A DNA stretch of 64,000 nt from positions 37,252 to 101,251 of the forward strand of contig CAKUGY010000007.1 in assembly GCA_934654835.1 (NCBI GenBank), read 5' to 3'. A program made the position numbers and the translations under genes. Shown one piece after another: positions 15,941 through 25,260 of this stretch. The notes below the pieces were generated by a model that ran no database searches, was not told the origin of the DNA, and saw only the letters and a list, made by a program, of their open reading frames with translations. This DNA comes from an uncultured Collinsella sp. (GTDB lineage: Bacteria; Actinomycetota; Coriobacteriia; Coriobacteriales; Coriobacteriaceae). How positions within the stretch are numbered: position 1 is the first letter of the stretch; each line of letters starts with the position of its first letter.

Positions 15941-16921
15941 ATGAGCGATTTCCTTAACCGTATGAAGTCTACCGCCAAGGCCGACCTTAAGACCATCGTC
16001 CTGCCCGAGGGCGAGGACCCGCGCACCATCGTCGCGGCGAACAAGATCATCGAGGAGGGCCTGGCCAACATCGTCATCCTGGGCAACCCCGACGACATCA
16101 ACGTTCCCGGCGCCACCGTCATCGACCCGCGCAACGCCGAAAAGCACGAGGAGTACGCACAGAAGTTTGCCGAGCTCCGCGCCAAGAAGGGCGTCACCAT
16201 CGAGCAGGCTCGCGCCCAGGTGATGGACGCCACCTACTTTGGCACCATGATGGTCAAGATGGGCGATGCCGACGGCCTGGTCTCTGGCGCTTGCCACTCC
16301 ACCGCCGACACCCTGCGCCCCGCGCTGCAGATCCTCAAGACCGCCCCGGGCACCAAGTTGGTCTCGGCCTTCTTCGTGATGTGCACCGACACCCCGCAGT
16401 TTGGCACCGACGGCACGCTGATCTTTGCCGACTGCGGCCTCAACATCAACCCGTCTTCTGACGAGCTCTCCGAGATCGCCATCGCCTCCGCTCACTCCTG
16501 GTCCACCTTCATGGGCAATGTCGAGCCGCACGTGGCCATGCTCTCCTACTCCACCATGGGCTCCGCCGGCGGCGAGGTCGCCAAGAAGGTCCAGGAGGCC
16601 GTGAAGTTCTGCAAGGAGAAGGCTCCCGAGCTCGCCATCGACGGCGACCTGCAGCTCGACGCCGCTATCGTCCCCACCGTCGCCCAGCTCAAGGCTCCCG
16701 GCTCCTCTGTCGCCGGTAAGGCCAACGTGCTCGTGTTCCCCGACCTCGAGGCCGGCAACATCGGCTACAAGCTGGTCCAGCGTTTCGCCGGCGCCGACGC
16801 CTACGGCCCCATCCTGCAGGGCATCGCCAAGCCGGTCAACGACCTTTCGCGCGGCTGCTCTGCCGACGACATCGTGGGTGTCGTGGCCATCACCGCCGTC
16901 CAGGCTCAGATGGCTGAGTAG
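15941..16921 (+). CDS. pta: Phosphate acetyltransferase
   Basis: Converts acetyl-CoA plus phosphate to acetyl phosphate, which acetate kinase then uses to make ATP. At 326 residues it is the short, single-domain bacterial form. LPEGEDPRTIVAA opens the domain, with DADGLVSGACHSTADTLRP and SYSTMGSAGGEVAKK further on. The ATG follows TAAGGAG. Its partners, two ackA genes, lie convergently on the other strand, with a long nested inverted repeat between. Confidence 0.95.
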   Translation: MSDFLNRMKSTAKADLKTIVLPEGEDPRTIVAANKIIEEGLANIVILGNPDDINVPGATVIDPRNAEKHEEYAQKFAELRAKKGVTIEQARAQVMDATYFGTMMVKMGDADGLVSGACHSTADTLRPALQILKTAPGTKLVSAFFVMCTDTPQFGTDGTLIFADCGLNINPSSDELSEIAIASAHSWSTFMGNVEPHVAMLSYSTMGSAGGEVAKKVQEAVKFCKEKAPELAIDGDLQLDAAIVPTVAQLKAPGSSVAGKANVLVFPDLEAGNIGYKLVQRFAGADAYGPILQGIAKPVNDLSRGCSADDIVGVVAITAVQAQMAE

Positions 16922-16936
16922 CGGACGTATCCCCTC

Positions 16937-17063
16937 GGGTCCCTACAGGGTAAAGCTCTGAAAACGTCCTCGGACATGTCGGAAGCCCCCGCTGCGCACT
17001 ACGTGCGGCGGGGGCTTCCTCCGTCCTGCGGGATGTTTTCAGGGCTTTACCCTGTAGGGACCC
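16937..17063. repeat. Nested long inverted repeat 3, between pta and ackA
   Basis: The outer arms are 29 nt with one mismatch (16937-16965 with 17035-17063). Inside is a strong hairpin, 16981-17019, with 12-nt GGAAGCCCCCGC/GCGGGGGCTTCC arms. The rest of the 348-bp gap 16922-17269 shows only the ackA terminator. Confidence 0.85.
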
Positions 17064-17212
17064 TACCGCCACGTGGCATTTAGGGAATCTGGGGTGGACG
17101 GCGGCTTGGCTACGAGCTGGGGCAGAGAACCTGAATGATCGGGTACCACTGCTGAAAGCGCGAACGTTGCTAGTGATGATAACTTTGGGACTGAGATTTC
17201 CGCCCGGTAGCA

Positions 17213-17247
17213 AAAGGCCTCCGGAGCTCGTTGCTCTGGAGGCCTTT
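17213..17247 (-). terminator. Terminator of ackA copy 1
   Basis: A stem of 10 bp (AAAGGCCTCC/GGAGGCCTTT), extended by 4 bp past a mismatch, is followed by TTTT on the minus strand, 23 bp past the ackA stop. Confidence 0.85.
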
Positions 17248-17269
17248 CGTTCAAGCGCAAATGAACGCG

Positions 17270-18448
17270 CTAGTTGTTCCCGGTCAGACGCTCGACGTCG
17301 TGGGCGATCATGTATTCCTCGTCGGTGGGGATGACCACGACTGTGACGGTGGAGCCGGCGGCGCTGATGACCTGCGGGCCGTTGCCCACGGCCTCGCGGT
17401 TCTTGTTGTTGTCGATGCGCACGCCCAGCCACTCAAAGCAGTCACAGAAAGCCTTGCGGATCGACCAGTCGTTCTCGCCGATGCCGGCAGTAAAGGTAAT
17501 GGTGTCCACACCCGCCATGGAGGCGATCATGGAGCCGGCCTGCTGCATGGCCTTGTAGGCAAACATGTCAAAGGCGAGCAGACAGCGCTCGTCGCCCTCG
17601 GAGGCGCGCGTGCGAATGTCGCGGGCGTCGTTGGAGATACCCGAGATGGCAAGCAGACCGGACTGCTTGTTCATCATGTCGTCGACTTCCTGATAGCTGT
17701 AGCCGCCCTCGCGCTGCAGGTAGCACACGGTGGCCGGGTCGATGGAACCGCAACGGGTACCCATCATCAGGCCGTCGAGCGGCGTGAGACCCATCGTGGT
17801 ATCGCGGCACACGCCGTCCTCGATAGCGGCGAGCGAGGCGCCGTTGCCCAGGTGGCACGAAAGCAGACGGTGGCAGCGCGTACCCAGAATCTCCTTGGCC
17901 ATCATCCACTCGTAACGGTGACTCGTGCCGTGGGCACCGTACTTGCGCACGTGATACTTGTCGCACACGTCCTTGGGCAGCGCGTAGGTGTAGGCGACCT
18001 CGGGCATGGTCATGTGGAACGACGTGTCGAAGACGGCCACGTTGGGCAGCTCCGGATATTTCTCGCGGCAATACTCAATCGCTGCGGCCTCACCGTAGTT
18101 GTGCAGCGGGGCAAGCGGCGCCACCTCAAGGATCTTGGCCATGACCTCATCGTCGACGACCGCGGAATCATCGAAGTACCAGCCGCCCTGAACGATACGG
18201 TGGCCGATGCCATCGATCGTAAAGTCGGTCTTCTCGAGCTCCTCGAGCACGCGCGCAATGGCAGAACGATGGTCGGGGAAGGGAATCTCCTCGGTCTGCT
18301 TGGCACCACCGTTCTCGGAGTGGCCAAAGATGCCCATTTCCGAGCCGATACGCTCGCAATTACCCTTGGCGAAAACCTCGCGGGTATCGGTGTCCAAAAG
18401 CTGATATTTAAGGCTCGAGCTGCCGGCGTTGACAACAAGTACGTTCAT
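17270..18448 (-). CDS. ackA: Acetate kinase, copy 1 (downstream)
   Basis: ASKHA-fold kinase that makes ATP and acetate from acetyl phosphate and ADP. It has 392 residues. Signatures are the N-terminal VLVVNAGSSSLKYQL and the central FDTSFHMTMP, HGTSHRYEW and TFTAGIGEND. It lies directly behind a second acetate kinase of identical length but clearly different sequence. A terminator between them implies that each can be transcribed on its own. Confidence 0.95.
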   Translation of the reverse strand: MNVLVVNAGSSSLKYQLLDTDTREVFAKGNCERIGSEMGIFGHSENGGAKQTEEIPFPDHRSAIARVLEELEKTDFTIDGIGHRIVQGGWYFDDSAVVDDEVMAKILEVAPLAPLHNYGEAAAIEYCREKYPELPNVAVFDTSFHMTMPEVAYTYALPKDVCDKYHVRKYGAHGTSHRYEWMMAKEILGTRCHRLLSCHLGNGASLAAIEDGVCRDTTMGLTPLDGLMMGTRCGSIDPATVCYLQREGGYSYQEVDDMMNKQSGLLAISGISNDARDIRTRASEGDERCLLAFDMFAYKAMQQAGSMIASMAGVDTITFTAGIGENDWSIRKAFCDCFEWLGVRIDNNKNREAVGNGPQVISAAGSTVTVVVIPTDEEYMIAHDVERLTGNN

Positions 18449-18561
18449 GAGACTCCTTCGTGATTACAGTACGGTCGGCAAACCCATAAGGCGGCCGTAT
18501 CCTTAATAAGAAGTTATCAGAATTCAATAAATATCTATTAAACTCTTCGCCCAAAGCGCAT

Positions 18562-18600
18562 AAAAGGGGGCTGAACGGCACAAGGCCATCCAGTCCCCTC
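18562..18600 (-). terminator. Terminator of ackA copy 2
   Basis: An interrupted stem (AGGGG/CCCCT, CTG/CAG, GGC/GCC) is followed by TTTTATG on the minus strand, between the two ackA genes. Confidence 0.65.
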
Positions 18601-18612
18601 CCCTTGCATCAA

Positions 18613-19791
18613 TTACTTGCCGTTGACGATGCGCTCAACGTCGGAAGCGATCATGAACTCCTCGTCCGTGGGGATGACGAAGATCTTGACCTTGGAATCC
18701 TTGGCGGACAGGCACCAAGCGCCGTCGCCACGCAGGGCGTTGCGGGCGTGATCCATCTTGACGCCCATAAAGGCCAGACGGTCGGCCACGCCGGCGCGAA
18801 CAGCCGGAGCGTGCTCGCCGATGCCGGCGGTAAAGACGAGCGTGTCCATGCCGCACATGGAGGTTGCCATCTCGGCGGCCTTGGCGGCAATCTTGTAGAC
18901 AAACATATCGAAGGCGAGCTGAGCCTCGGGATCGCCAGCAGCAGCAAGCTCCTCGACGTTACGGCAGTCGTTGGTCTTTCCGCCGGTCACAGCCATGAGT
19001 CCGGACTTCTTGTTCATCATCTCGTCAACCTCGTCGAAGGTGTAGCCACCCTCGCGCTGCAGGTAGCACACGGTAGCCGGGTCGATGGAACCGCAGCGGG
19101 TGCCCATCATGACGCCGTCGAGCGGCGTCAAGCCCATGGTGGTGTCCATGCACTTGCCGTCCTCGATGGCGCACAGGGAAGCGCCGGATCCGATATGGCA
19201 CACGACGACCTTGCGGGCCTCGCCGTTGGTCATCTCGGCAACCTTCTTGGAGATGTAGCGGTAGCTGGTGCCGTGGGCGCCGTACTTACGGATGTGCAGT
19301 TTGTCGCAGACGTCCTTGGGCAGGGCGTAGGTCTTGGCGACCTCGGGCATGTTGAAGTGGAAAGCGGTGTCGTAGACCGTGACGTTGGGCAGGTCGGGAT
19401 ACTGCTCCAGGCAGAACTCGATAACGTTGGCCTCGGGGTTGTTGTGCAGCGGGGCGAGCGGGGCGACCTCGCGGATCTTGGCAAGAACGTCCTCGTCGAC
19501 GAGGGAGGAATCGCCAAAGTACCAACCGCCCTGAACGATGCGGTGGCCGATGCCCTCGATCTTGACGCCGTTGGCCTCGAGGTCCTTCAGGACGACCTCG
19601 ATGGCGACCTTGTGGTCGGGGAACTCGATGTTCTCGGTCACCTTCTTGGAGCCGTTGGCAGCGTGGGTGAAGGTACCGCCGGTAAAGCAGACGCGCTCGC
19701 AGGAGCCCTTTGCGGACACCTTGTGGGACTTGGTATCGATGACCTGATACTTAAGGGTCGAAGATCCTGCGTTGACGACCAGAACGTTCAT
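18613..19791 (-). CDS. ackA: Acetate kinase, copy 2 (upstream paralogue)
   Basis: Second 392-residue acetate kinase, with VLVVNAGSSTLKYQV, YDTAFHFNMP, HGTSYRYIS and VFTAGIGEHAP. It is paralogous to copy 1 and not a recent duplicate: the two differ across their length. Substrate preference may have diverged (acetate versus propionate or butyrate), though no residue here proves it. The ATG at 19791 is followed by the usual start of the family. Confidence 0.94.
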   Translation of the reverse strand: MNVLVVNAGSSTLKYQVIDTKSHKVSAKGSCERVCFTGGTFTHAANGSKKVTENIEFPDHKVAIEVVLKDLEANGVKIEGIGHRIVQGGWYFGDSSLVDEDVLAKIREVAPLAPLHNNPEANVIEFCLEQYPDLPNVTVYDTAFHFNMPEVAKTYALPKDVCDKLHIRKYGAHGTSYRYISKKVAEMTNGEARKVVVCHIGSGASLCAIEDGKCMDTTMGLTPLDGVMMGTRCGSIDPATVCYLQREGGYTFDEVDEMMNKKSGLMAVTGGKTNDCRNVEELAAAGDPEAQLAFDMFVYKIAAKAAEMATSMCGMDTLVFTAGIGEHAPAVRAGVADRLAFMGVKMDHARNALRGDGAWCLSAKDSKVKIFVIPTDEEFMIASDVERIVNGK

Positions 19792-19844
19792 GTGTCTCCC
19801 TACTAACAGGCGGTGTGGCGCCGCCAGGTTACATACGCTTCAAT

Positions 19845-19878
19845 AATAAACCCAAACGCCCTCGCGCTCGGGTTTATT
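19845..19878 (-). terminator. Hairpin between the MFS gene and ackA copy 2
   Basis: A perfect 9-bp stem AATAAACCC/GGGTTTATT with a 16-nt loop lies 34 bp past the MFS stop. The T run is poor. Confidence 0.5.
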
Positions 19879-19911
19879 GCGTTGATATATAAGTTATCGA
19901 TGCATGCATGC

Positions 19912-21072
19912 TCATGGTCTTTGGCTTGTAAGACGAAATAACGCGGGAATATACGCCAGAGAAGAAATCCCAAGCGCAACAAGCAGCACAACCCGAATAC
20001 CCACAACGCTACTCAACACAGCATTGAGCAGATAGAAAAGAACGGCGCCCACCGCCACCATCTGGCTTTGAACCGAAATCAACGAACAGCGCATCGATGA
20101 ATCGGCAGCATTTTGAAAAACTGAGTATTTGATTGGGGCAAACAACGCGTAAGCGACCGTCTGCAGCACATAAAACACAGGCAATAAATAGGCTGGAGTA
20201 AAGGGGAGCAAAAACAAGGCGGTTAGGCAAAGACGCGCTATGCCGCAAATGCGCGCAAAACGGCCCTTGTCGACACGAGCAATCACGCTGGGCACAATGA
20301 ACCCTATGGAGGCGGAGACAAAGAGCTGGACCGCAATGGTCACACCCGAAGCGACGGCATTCATTCCGCGACCCGCAAGCAGCAGCGAGAAAAAGTCTTC
20401 CAGAGCGACGAAAGCAAATGCCTGAGAACAGTCCATGATGAACGCTGAGCGAAGAATGCCGTTACCCGCAATTGCGTCCCCGATCATCTTCGGGTTAATT
20501 CCACGCCCGGGCGTCGCAGTGGTGTCCCCTCTTCGTCCCTCAGGAATATAGGCAACGACAACCAACGTCAACAGCATTGCAATGATATCGATCGAAAGAC
20601 CGATGAGATACGCGCTAGCAGACGAGATGAAACCGCCCACACAAGCGGAAAGGGCATATGACGCATAGAAGACAAAACGCTCAACTACATTTAGTTCCAC
20701 GAGCTGGTCCTGAGAAACGCTGTCGACGTATATCGCTTCGATGGACCCGCTCACGCATGCAACGGCAAAGCCTTTAAGAGCAAACGCTCCCATTAAAAGC
20801 AAAGGAGATCGGATGAGAAGCAGGGCGGCATAGTACCCGAGCATTCCCACGACACCGACGAGACCACTCGCCTTTCGCCCAAACCTGTCAGCAATAAAGC
20901 CAGTGGGAATCTCCAGAATGAACTTGCTCACTTGGTATGCAATCATCATGCCAGAAATCGCCACCATCGAGAATCCGACAAACTCAAGGTAAACCGTCAG
21001 AAAATACAAGATGGTGCTGAAGTTCGATAGGAGAACGAACGCCATATAAAGCAAAACCAAACGGTTTTTCAT
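19912..21072 (-). CDS. Major facilitator superfamily transporter
   Basis: 386-residue membrane protein with about 12 hydrophobic segments. The loop 2-3 motif ADRFGRKASG, the MFS signature, is present. The substrate is not recognisable; the general shape is that of drug or metabolite exporters. The ATG at 21072 follows GGAGGG. The LysR gene 120 bp upstream on the same strand is a likely regulator. Base composition of this gene and the LysR gene is visibly less GC-rich than the neighbours, so the pair may be an acquisition. Confidence 0.85.
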   Translation of the reverse strand: MKNRLVLLYMAFVLLSNFSTILYFLTVYLEFVGFSMVAISGMMIAYQVSKFILEIPTGFIADRFGRKASGLVGVVGMLGYYAALLLIRSPLLLMGAFALKGFAVACVSGSIEAIYVDSVSQDQLVELNVVERFVFYASYALSACVGGFISSASAYLIGLSIDIIAMLLTLVVVAYIPEGRRGDTTATPGRGINPKMIGDAIAGNGILRSAFIMDCSQAFAFVALEDFFSLLLAGRGMNAVASGVTIAVQLFVSASIGFIVPSVIARVDKGRFARICGIARLCLTALFLLPFTPAYLLPVFYVLQTVAYALFAPIKYSVFQNAADSSMRCSLISVQSQMVAVGAVLFYLLNAVLSSVVGIRVVLLVALGISSLAYIPALFRLTSQRP

Positions 21073-21191
21073 GCTTCGCCCTCCAAGAGTCAATAATCCA
21101 AAGCGAAATCGTTGAAAAGTATGAGGGCGAAGCCGTCAACCATGCGTTGCAAAGCGTCAATATTCACTTGATGTCACGATGCCAAATAGTC

Positions 21192-22082
21192 TCACGAAGC
21201 GAGATGGCGCAATAGGTGAAGGAAAACCGTCTGGTGCCGATCGGTCCACGCATTTTGCCGATAGCAAAAGTAGATAGGCAGAGTTACGTCACGCGATCCT
21301 TCAATGGAACACTCGCTCACTTCTGATCCATCCGATGCGAGAGAAGAGCCTGACAAGCTCAGTATCAATCCCCCGGCTTGAAGAAATTCAACCTGAGCCC
21401 TGCTTCCGTATTCGACATCACGGAAGCGGAAATTAACGAGCTGGGCTTCGGGGCATTGGTTGATTGCATTAAGACAGGGCGACAAATTTATTGGAACAGC
21501 GAGCCTTCCGCCCAGTAGCTCACGAATGGTCATAGCGTCCACAGATTGATGGCCCGCCGGGCACGAAAGAACCTTGAGCTCCTTTTCACCCAAGTATTTC
21601 GAAGAAAGGGCGCTGTCCCGCGGTTCTTCAAATGAGATGGCTGCATCCGAAATACCAAGCACAAGTGATTCAAAGCATGTAGCCGTTGGCTGATGCCACA
21701 CATCGAGGTGGATCTGAGGGTGCAAGCGTTCAAACGAGTCATACCAGTTTTCGGCAAAAAGGTGCCCCCGTCCATGAAGGCAGGGGGCGTAAAGACGAAA
21801 GTGGCCGTCGGGCGAAACGCCATCGTCCCTCGATTGAGCGTACTTTTTGAGATCGTCGACTTGCGCTAGGATCACGCGAGCACGACGCGCAAATTCTCTG
21901 CCCGCCGGAGACAAAACAGCCTCCCCCGCCGATCGGTCGAGCAAAACAATCTGATACTCAGATTCCAACTTTTTGATTGCCGACGAAACGGCCTGTGGAC
22001 TCACATGGACGGCGCGAGCAGCCTTGCGCACGCCGCCATAGCTCGCTATCGCTTGAAGGTATTCGAGTTGAGAAAGCTGCAT
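21192..22082 (-). CDS. LysR-family transcriptional regulator
   Basis: 296 residues. The N-terminal winged helix-turn-helix (about residues 1-60, with AARAVHVSPQAVSSAIKKLE as recognition region) is followed by a periplasmic-binding-like effector domain. It probably controls the adjacent MFS transporter, but the usual divergent arrangement is absent: both genes are on the minus strand with 120 bp between them. The effector is unknown. Confidence 0.88.
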   Translation of the reverse strand: MQLSQLEYLQAIASYGGVRKAARAVHVSPQAVSSAIKKLESEYQIVLLDRSAGEAVLSPAGREFARRARVILAQVDDLKKYAQSRDDGVSPDGHFRLYAPCLHGRGHLFAENWYDSFERLHPQIHLDVWHQPTATCFESLVLGISDAAISFEEPRDSALSSKYLGEKELKVLSCPAGHQSVDAMTIRELLGGRLAVPINLSPCLNAINQCPEAQLVNFRFRDVEYGSRAQVEFLQAGGLILSLSGSSLASDGSEVSECSIEGSRDVTLPIYFCYRQNAWTDRHQTVFLHLLRHLAS

Positions 22083-22123
22083 AGATTACTCCAAAGGCAG
22101 CCAAGACGACGGGCTGCGCGCCC

Positions 22124-22459
22124 TCAGATGAGGTTCTCGCCCAGGTTCTTGCCGCCGAGGACGTGCATGTGGAAGTGCATAACGGTCTGGCCGGCGTTGA
22201 CGCCCTTGTTGGAGATGACGCGGAAACCGTCCTCCAGGCCCTTGGCCTTGGCAACCTCCTGGATGGCGTGAGCCATGGCGCCCATGGTCTCGGCGGGCAC
22301 GTTGTCGGCGATGTCGCTGTAGTGCTTCTTGGGAATCACGAGCGTATGGACCGGAGCCTGGGGGTTAAGGTCGTCGAACGCGATGACCTGATCGTCCTCA
22401 TAGACAACGGTTGAGGGGATCTCGTGGTTGGCAATTTTGCAGAAGATGCAATCGCACAT
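22124..22459 (-). CDS. HIT family (histidine triad) nucleotide-binding protein
   Basis: 111-residue protein with the N-terminal CIFCKIANHEIPS zinc-cysteine start and the catalytic triad HFHMHVLGG. Family members hydrolyse AMP-lysine or AMP-amide linkages (HinT) and related adenylates. The ATG at 22459 follows AAAGGAA. A perfect 34-nt inverted repeat lies immediately upstream, and transcription of this gene must start within or beyond it. Confidence 0.93.
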   Translation of the reverse strand: MCDCIFCKIANHEIPSTVVYEDDQVIAFDDLNPQAPVHTLVIPKKHYSDIADNVPAETMGAMAHAIQEVAKAKGLEDGFRVISNKGVNAGQTVMHFHMHVLGGKNLGENLI

Positions 22460-22484
22460 GGTTGGTTCCTTTCTCACAGACCAA

Positions 22485-22594
22485 GGTAGTCTTTTTGGGA
22501 CGGGGCTTTTTTGACTACTTTTCGCCAGCGTCTGACGCTCGGCGAGGCAGCCGGCAAGAGGTAGTCAAAAAAGCCCCGTCCCAAAAAGACTACC
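22485..22594. repeat. Nested long inverted repeat 4, between HIT gene and xseB
   Basis: Perfect 34-nt arms (22485-22518 with 22561-22594) enclose a smaller stem around AGCGTCTGACGCT (22527-22539). It is much longer than a terminator and fills nearly all of the intergenic space. Confidence 0.9.
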
Positions 22595-22615
22595 CCAAAG
22601 TGGGCTGTGGGATGG

Positions 22616-22882
22616 TTAGAACGAGAGGTTGTCCTCGGTGTTGGCGGCTTCGCCGTCGGCGAGCGCGTCGTTGCCGTCGACATCCTTAAGAAGCACCGAG
22701 ACCTTCTGCTCGGCATCGGCCAGGCGGGTACGCAGGCTCTTGAGGAGCTCGACGCCGCGGGTGTAGCTCTCGAGCGACTCCTCGAGCTCCATGTCGCCCG
22801 ACTCCAAGCTGCGGATGATGAGCTCCAGCTCCTGCGAGGCCTGCTTGTACGTAAGCTGCTCGACCGGGGTCTTCTCTGCCAT
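22616..22882 (-). CDS. xseB: Exodeoxyribonuclease VII small subunit
   Basis: 88-residue helical subunit of exonuclease VII, which degrades single-stranded DNA from both ends. The family core SLESGDMELEESLESYTRGVELL-type segment is plain from about residue 25 to 45. It follows xseA on the same strand after 42 bp, as in most bacteria. The C-terminal 20 residues are acidic and probably disordered. Confidence 0.95.
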   Translation of the reverse strand: MAEKTPVEQLTYKQASQELELIIRSLESGDMELEESLESYTRGVELLKSLRTRLADAEQKVSVLLKDVDGNDALADGEAANTEDNLSF

Positions 22883-22924
22883 ATCTGTTTCCTTTCCTAA
22901 GGGTCTATCATTGTGAAACGCGGC

Positions 22925-24376
22925 CTACTCGACCGTATCGACGGTTGCCGCCACGTTGCCGTCTGCCATACGCACGTGGATGGCGTCGCCGGGCTTAAAG
23001 GTCTTAGCGCTCGTAGCCACACCGCCATCGCTGTATGCGATGGAGTAGCCGCGGGCAAGCACCTTGAGCGGAGACAAGGCGTCGAGCGAGGCCGCTGCGC
23101 GACCCAAGTCGGACGTGGGCTTGCTCAACATCGTGCGCCCCTGATGTTCCAGACGAGAGCTCGCGAGCGTGAGCGCATGGCGCTTGCCGTCGAGCCCGGA
23201 GGTGCTTGCAACCAAGCGCTCGGGCAGACGCTCGAAGTTGGAGCGGAAGGCACCGACCGAGCGCGTAATGGCACCGGACAGGCGATCTGCCGTCAAGGCA
23301 AGCTCCGACTCGCGACGCTCGACCATAAATGTGGGGTCGTTGAGACATGGGCGGCACGCTGCCGCATCGAGCGCGTCGCCCAAGCGCGCCGTATAGGTGT
23401 CCCAGGCACGACGACCACGCTGATCGAGCATCTCCAAATCGACCTGATCCGACCCGATCATCGAAGCCATCGCAGCACCTAGGCGCTGATGGCGTGTCTC
23501 GAGCACATCCGCCAGCTCTGTCATGGCCGGTGCCACGGATTCTGCCGCCGCCGTGGGCGTGGAGGCACGACGGTCGCTCACCATGTCGCAGATCGAGGTA
23601 TCGGGCTCATGGCCAATACCCGTCACCACGGGCACGGGACAAGCCGCCACCGCGCGGGCAAGTTCCTCGTCGTTAAAGGTCATGAGGTCCTCGAAGGAAC
23701 CACCTCCACGCACGAGCAAAATACAATCGGGCGCCGGCGTAATGGCAGCGGCGCGACGCAAGCCTTCGATGAGCTCCGTCGGCGCTCCCTCACCCTGCAC
23801 CTTGGCACCCACGCAAACGAGCTCGACAAGTGGGTTGCGACGGCGCAGCGTACGCTTGACGTCGTCGATCACGGCGCCCGAAAGCGAGGTGACGACCGCC
23901 ACGCGTGAGCAAAACACCGGAATGCGACGCTTGCGGGACTCGTCCATCAGCCCCTCGCGGCGCAGTTTTTCGGCCAACTGCGCCACCTGTTGACGCAGCA
24001 GCCCCTCCCCCGCCAGCGAGAACGAGCGAGCGACAAAGCTCATACGGCCCGTGGGCTTATAAAGATTGAAGCTGCCCTTAAAGCTCACCTGCATACCGTC
24101 GCGCAAATCGAAGGTGCGCTTAAGATAGGCGCCCTTCCAGATGATGCAATCGACGGCGGCAGAGTCGTCCTTGATTTGAAAGTAGCAGTGGCCGCTTCGG
24201 GCATTGGGACCACGAAAGCCCGTGACCTCGCCCAGGACACTCAGCTGCGGAATAGCATCGAGCGCGCCAGCGGCGATCTCCACTGCCTGGCTCACGCTGA
24301 GCTCTTTGCGCTCCTGTTCGTCCGATCCGTCGAACTCGGCGGAAACGGCATTGCCGGTTAGATTCCAGCCTGCCAC
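22925..24376 (-). CDS. xseA: Exodeoxyribonuclease VII large subunit
   Basis: Catalytic subunit of exonuclease VII. It has an N-terminal OB-fold (LSVLGEVTGFRGPNARSGHCYF region), then the nuclease core with RGGGSFEDL and GIGHEPDTSICD, then a long helical arm and a C-terminal ARGYSIAY segment. I place the start at the GTG at 24376, because AAAGGAGG sits 4 bp before it; the in-frame ATG at 24394 lies ahead of that ribosome site. This gives 483 residues. Cotranscribed with xseB. Confidence 0.94.
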   Translation of the reverse strand: MAGWNLTGNAVSAEFDGSDEQERKELSVSQAVEIAAGALDAIPQLSVLGEVTGFRGPNARSGHCYFQIKDDSAAVDCIIWKGAYLKRTFDLRDGMQVSFKGSFNLYKPTGRMSFVARSFSLAGEGLLRQQVAQLAEKLRREGLMDESRKRRIPVFCSRVAVVTSLSGAVIDDVKRTLRRRNPLVELVCVGAKVQGEGAPTELIEGLRRAAAITPAPDCILLVRGGGSFEDLMTFNDEELARAVAACPVPVVTGIGHEPDTSICDMVSDRRASTPTAAAESVAPAMTELADVLETRHQRLGAAMASMIGSDQVDLEMLDQRGRRAWDTYTARLGDALDAAACRPCLNDPTFMVERRESELALTADRLSGAITRSVGAFRSNFERLPERLVASTSGLDGKRHALTLASSRLEHQGRTMLSKPTSDLGRAAASLDALSPLKVLARGYSIAYSDGGVATSAKTFKPGDAIHVRMADGNVAATVDTVE

Positions 24377-24442
24377 GCACCCTCCTTTCGTCATCGTGCA
24401 CAAGGGCTCCGGCCCTGCGCAAATTCAAGTCCCACACATAGT

Positions 24443-24479
24443 ACAGCGCCGCGGGGACACGAATCCCCGCGGCGCCTGT
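24443..24479 (-). terminator. Terminator of the zinc metallopeptidase gene
   Basis: A perfect 12-bp GC-rich stem (24446-24457 with 24464-24475), flanked by a further ACA/TGT pairing, 13 bp past the stop. The T run is short. Confidence 0.6.
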
Positions 24480-24491
24480 CAGCCCAAGTTC

Positions 24492-25196
24492 TTATCGGTT
24501 GGAGTTTCTGTTGTAGCGAGCCATAAGGTAGAGCAGCTGAATAATCGAGGTGAGCGCCGCCGCCACGTAGGTAAGAGCGGCCGCCGTCAGCACCTTCTTG
24601 GCACCGTTGACCTGCTTGGAGCTCATGCCTGACTGCTCAATGTAGGCCACGGCGCGGCGACTGGCATCAATCTCGACCGGCAGTGTAACCAGCTGGAACA
24701 GCACGCTAAACGAGAAGAAGATCAATGCGAGGGTCGTGAGCCCCGCGATGTTCATAAACAGGCCCATGAGCAGCACGATCGTCCAAGTGTTCTGGGTAAA
24801 GTTGACGACCGGCACGAGGGCGGTGCGCACCTTCATCATGGCATAGCCGCTTTGACGCTGCGCGGCATGGCCCGCCTCGTGGCAGGCGACGGCAACGCTT
24901 GCGACCGACCCGCCCGAGCGGTTGGCATCCGACAGATACAGGTTGTTGTCCTGCGGGTTGTAATGATCGGTGAGCTCGCCGGCAACGCCCTTGATACCCA
25001 CGGCGTTGCAACCGTTGGCGTCGAGCATGCGGCGAGCGACCGTGGCACCCGTATCGCCGTCCGAACGAACCTTGGACCACGTCTTGTACGTCGAGTTGAT
25101 ATAGCTCTGGGCAGCAAGGCCAAGTACCGTGCAGACAAGAACAACCAGCAGGTACAGCGGGTCGATGCCAAAGCCGTATCCATAGTAGTAGGGCAT
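24492..25196 (-). CDS. Membrane zinc metallopeptidase, YugP type
   Basis: 234 residues. An N-terminal membrane helix (about residues 10-30) is followed by a soluble part with the zinc motif VACHEAGHAAQ, then two membrane segments in the middle and one near the C-terminus. This is the layout of the neutral zinc metallopeptidase family (Pfam Zn_peptidase_2, B. subtilis YugP). Substrate is unknown. The unusual start MPYYYGYGFGIDP is also typical of the family. It stands alone between xseA and rnd. Confidence 0.88.
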   Translation of the reverse strand: MPYYYGYGFGIDPLYLLVVLVCTVLGLAAQSYINSTYKTWSKVRSDGDTGATVARRMLDANGCNAVGIKGVAGELTDHYNPQDNNLYLSDANRSGGSVASVAVACHEAGHAAQRQSGYAMMKVRTALVPVVNFTQNTWTIVLLMGLFMNIAGLTTLALIFFSFSVLFQLVTLPVEIDASRRAVAYIEQSGMSSKQVNGAKKVLTAAALTYVAAALTSIIQLLYLMARYNRNSNR

Positions 25197-25260
25197 GCGA
25201 ATTCCTCCGAATCAAGTTACACGTTGGAGGCATTCTACCCACTCAGGCGGTTAGGCTTCC

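Noticed and set aside
18573..18578. GAACGG between the ackA genes as a regulatory box
   Set aside because: It is part of the ackA copy 2 terminator stem and has no 21-bp partner.
22485..22594. Inverted repeat as an ordinary terminator of xseB
   Set aside because: 34-nt perfect arms are far longer than terminators and end in no clear U run. Termination may still occur there, but that does not explain its length.
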